From contig JAQBYN010000003.1 in assembly GCA_027622715.1 (NCBI GenBank), positions 62,001-126,000 on the forward strand: DNA of 64,000 bases. Direction: 5' to 3'. Positions 62,001 to 64,000 of this stretch are shown one piece after another (position 1 is the first letter of the stretch; each line of letters starts with the position of its first letter). The position numbers were made by a program, and so were the translations under genes. The notes beneath the pieces are model-generated. The model made no database searches, was not told the DNA's origin, and saw only the letters and a list, made by a program, of their open reading frames with translations. This DNA comes from Pseudomonadota bacterium. Lineage in GTDB: Bacteria > Pseudomonadota > Alphaproteobacteria > SHVP01.

Positions 62001-63392
62001 GTGGGGGCCAACTTTTCTGCCATCGCGTACCTGATCGCTGGCGTCTTTTTCATTATGGCACTTCGCGGCCTCTCGTCGCCGGTAACGGCGCGGCGCGGCA
62101 ACTATTTTGGGATTGCCGGGATGGTCATCGCGATCGTCACGACAGTTCTCAACCCACAAATTCTGGGTTTTGATCTCATTATTCTCGGTCTCGGTATTGG
62201 CGCTGTGATCGGTACCGTGATTGCCCTGCGGATCCAGATGACGGCAATGCCGCAACTGGTGGCCGCGTTTCATAGTCTGGTCGGGCTGGCCGCCGTTCTT
62301 GTCGCGGCGGCTGCGTTCTACGCGCCGGAATCCTACGGCATCGGCATTTCAGGCCAAGTCAAAACCGCCAGCCTCATCGAGTTGTCGCTTGGTGCCGTCA
62401 TTGGCGCTATCACGTTCTCGGGGTCGATTGTCGCCTTTGCCAAACTTCAGGGGTTGGTCACCGGCAACCCCTTAGTCTTTCCCGGCCAGCATTGGCTGAA
62501 CCTGCTGATCGGAATTGTCATCGTGACGATCGGCGTCGTCTTCGTCGCGCAGGAATCTGTCCCGCTATTTTGGGTTCTGGTCGGTCTGTCGTTTGTCATC
62601 GGGTTCTTGATCATTCTGCCGATCGGCGGTGCCGACATGCCCGTCGTTGTATCGATGCTCAATTCCTATTCCGGATGGGCGGCGGCGGGCGTCGGCTTCA
62701 CGCTCGAAAATACCGCGCTAATTATTACCGGCGCGTTGGTGGGATCTTCCGGGGCGATCCTCAGCTACATCATGTGTCGCGCGATGAACCGGTCGTTCAT
62801 CAGTGTGATTTTGGGCGGGTTTGGCGGCGACGCTGGGGCGGGACCGGCCGCGGCGGGTCGCGGCGACAAATCTGCCAAGGCTGGAAGCGCCGAGGATGCC
62901 GCCTTCATCATGAAGAACGCCGGCTCGGTCATTATTGTGCCGGGATATGGCATGGCGGTGGCGCAGGCTCAACATGCCGTCCGCGAGATGGCGGATCGGC
63001 TCAAGGAAGAAGGTGTCAACGTCAGGTACGCCGTTCATCCAGTGGCCGGTCGGATGCCCGGTCATATGAACGTGTTGCTGGCCGAGGCAAACGTTCCCTA
63101 TGACGAAGTCTTCGAACTCGATGAAATCAACAGCGATTTTTCGACGGTGGATGTCGCGTTTGTAATCGGCGCCAACGATGTCACGAATCCGGCCGCCAAA
63201 ACCGATCCGCAAAGCCCGATTTTTGGGATGCCAATTCTCGACGTGGAGAACGCGCGTACCGTGCTGTTCGTGAAGCGGTCGTTATCGCCCGGTTATGCCG
63301 GTGTCGACAACGAAGTGTTTTACCGCGACAACACGATGATGCTTTTTGGCGATGCAAAGAAAATGGTCGAGGGCGTCATCAAGGCGCTTTGA
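62001..63392 (+). CDS. pntB: Proton-translocating NAD(P) transhydrogenase, subunit beta
   Basis: A 463 aa beta subunit with about eight or nine membrane helices (to about 260) and the C-terminal NADP(H)-binding domain III: VIIVPGYGMAVAQAQHAVREMA, VRYAVHPVAGRMPGHMNVLLAEANVPYD split across the fold, and FVIGANDVTNPAAKTDP. Starts at GTG 62001. Ends just before the bidirectional terminator that mainly serves rpsU. Confidence 0.96.
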   Translation: MGANFSAIAYLIAGVFFIMALRGLSSPVTARRGNYFGIAGMVIAIVTTVLNPQILGFDLIILGLGIGAVIGTVIALRIQMTAMPQLVAAFHSLVGLAAVLVAAAAFYAPESYGIGISGQVKTASLIELSLGAVIGAITFSGSIVAFAKLQGLVTGNPLVFPGQHWLNLLIGIVIVTIGVVFVAQESVPLFWVLVGLSFVIGFLIILPIGGADMPVVVSMLNSYSGWAAAGVGFTLENTALIITGALVGSSGAILSYIMCRAMNRSFISVILGGFGGDAGAGPAAAGRGDKSAKAGSAEDAAFIMKNAGSVIIVPGYGMAVAQAQHAVREMADRLKEEGVNVRYAVHPVAGRMPGHMNVLLAEANVPYDEVFELDEINSDFSTVDVAFVIGANDVTNPAAKTDPQSPIFGMPILDVENARTVLFVKRSLSPGYAGVDNEVFYRDNTMMLFGDAKKMVEGVIKAL

Positions 63393-63397
63393 GGCAC

Positions 63398-63420
63398 AAA
63401 AAAGCCGCCAAACGGCGGCT
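63398..63420 (-). terminator. Intrinsic terminator of rpsU (minus strand)
   Basis: On the minus strand: AGCCGCC-GTTT-GGCGGCT followed by six T (AAAAAA at 63398-63403 on plus). It lies 24 bp beyond the rpsU stop and just after pntB, which it may also end from the other side, though without a T-run there. Confidence 0.85.
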
Positions 63421-63444
63421 CTTAAGATCTATGTCTAACAACGC

Positions 63445-63645
63445 CTAGACTTCGCGCTGGGCTCTCTTGCGGGCCAGCTTACGGGCACGCCGAACAGCTT
63501 CGGCTTTTTCCCGGGCGCGTTTCTCAGACGGCTTCTCGTAAAAATTTCTCAGCTTCATCTCGCGGAAAATCCCCTCCCGCTGCATTTTCTTCTTCAGCGC
63601 GCGGAGGGCCTGATCGACGTTGTTGTCACGGACGTGGACTTGCAA
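63445..63645 (-). CDS. rpsU: 30S ribosomal protein S21 (TTG start)
   Basis: A 66 aa basic protein: [21 protein letters not shown], then [18 protein letters not shown] and a KRAQREV end, as in alphaproteobacterial S21. The normal MQV start is a TTG (plus-strand CAA at 63643-63645) preceded by GGGAG seven bases upstream; no ATG or GTG near fits. The frame remains open upstream but encodes unrelated residues. bS21 helps 30S subunits start translation. It faces the def gene. Confidence 0.94.
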   Translation of the reverse strand: MQVHVRDNNVDQALRALKKKMQREGIFREMKLRNFYEKPSEKRAREKAEAVRRARKLARKRAQREV

Positions 63646-63835
63646 ACGATTTCTCCCGAGAAGCTCATAAGTTGGCGCTGCGCCGACGCTCTTGCCGCAC
63701 GCACGAGGCGCGGTGAGTACCATATGGGTGTAGGGATGTACAGCCCGAAGGGATTCGCTCGGCATGGGATTTGTCCCCAAATTTGGCCGGTTACCGCGCT
63801 CTTTACCCCAGATGGACTCTGGACCATGATGGGTC

Positions 63836-64000
63836 ATGGCAATTCTCAAGATCGCAAAAATGGGTCATCCGGTGCTCCTTCAGCGGGCCGCCGAGATCGA
63901 CGACCCCACGGCCCCCGACGTCCAGGCCCTCATCGAGGACATGTTTGAGACGATGGAAGACGCACAAGGTCTGGGGCTCGCGGCACCGCAGGTTCACGTC
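63836..64000 (+). CDS. def: Peptide deformylase, 3' truncated by window edge
   Basis: The first 55 codons of a peptide deformylase, which removes the formyl group from nascent proteins. [14 protein letters not shown] at the N-terminus and motif 1 GLGLAAPQ at 46-53 identify the family; the EGCLS and HEXDH zinc motifs lie beyond the window. It faces away from rpsU. Confidence 0.9.
   Translation, partial: MAILKIAKMGHPVLLQRAAEIDDPTAPDVQALIEDMFETMEDAQGLGLAAPQVHV

Noticed and set aside
1-64000. CRISPR array, prophage, transposon or toxin-antitoxin locus
   Set aside because: No spaced direct repeats, transposase, integrase besides XerD, phage structural genes or toxin-antitoxin pairs were seen on either strand.

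Overview
The window is a 64 kb chromosomal segment of an alphaproteobacterium, most likely from Rhodospirillales or a related marine order. This is inferred from gene content, not from a database comparison. The markers are DUF1178, DUF4167, DUF1491, DUF1244, GapR (DUF2312), the aa3-type cytochrome oxidase subunit IV mini-gene beside pnt, a Cys-less bL36, and an alphaproteobacterial sRNA with the TTTCCTCCCT core. Base composition is GC-rich and looks even by eye. I saw no insertion sequence, prophage, integron or CRISPR array; this is mainly core chromosome.

Layout. 1-6947: end of a large uncharacterised gene, xerD, accA, then secA facing away from a parvulin-type ppiC. 6996-13780: argJ, a GNAT gene, a GNAT-Nudix fusion, a methyltransferase on the opposite strand, an MDR oxidoreductase, comF, grxC and a nitrilase-family amidase. 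13885-25865: DUF1178, ubiG (opposite strand), lysC, a nitronate monooxygenase-like gene, ptsP (Enzyme I-Ntr), a rodZ-like gene, ispG, hisS, prfA and prmC, with many 4-14 nt overlaps that suggest translational coupling. 26046-29314: DUF4167 gene and clpB, the latter behind a heat-shock-type promoter.

29311-34405: an M23 peptidase, the AmmeMemoRadiSam set (a fused Memo-AMMECR1 protein facing away from its radical SAM partner), a transglycosylase-like protein, and a compact structured small RNA that resembles the mmgR/alpha-r8 (suhB-like) family. 34406-39733: N-formylglutamate amidohydrolase, tRNA-Val(GAC), a sensor histidine kinase gene split by a one-base frameshift, proline iminopeptidase, DUF1491, DUF72 and rpmJ with its terminator. 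39767-45142: glcDEF (glycolate oxidase) facing pyruvate kinase. 45233-49173: a TPR lipoprotein-like or periplasmic protein, an acyl-CoA dehydrogenase, and an MFS/DMT transporter pair.

49233-51989: a second N-formylglutamate amidohydrolase, a YbdK-type carboxylate-amine ligase, DUF1244, GapR and a 67-residue membrane protein in one direction. 52021-56213: an SDR-like protein lacking the catalytic Tyr and a giant fused indolepyruvate:ferredoxin oxidoreductase. 56378-60291: nucleotide-sugar epimerase, two tandem hotdog thioesterases, oligoendopeptidase F and a small winged-helix-like protein. 60356-63392: cytochrome oxidase subunit IV and the three-gene proton-translocating transhydrogenase pntAA-pntAB-pntB. 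63445-64000: rpsU (TTG start) and the first 55 codons of peptide deformylase, which runs off the window.

The most notable items are the sRNA at 34297-34396, the AmmeMemoRadiSam module with all expected metal-ligand residues, the palindrome inside the clpB heat-shock promoter, a perfect DnaA box upstream of rodZ, the frameshifted sensor kinase, and the GNAT-Nudix fusion.
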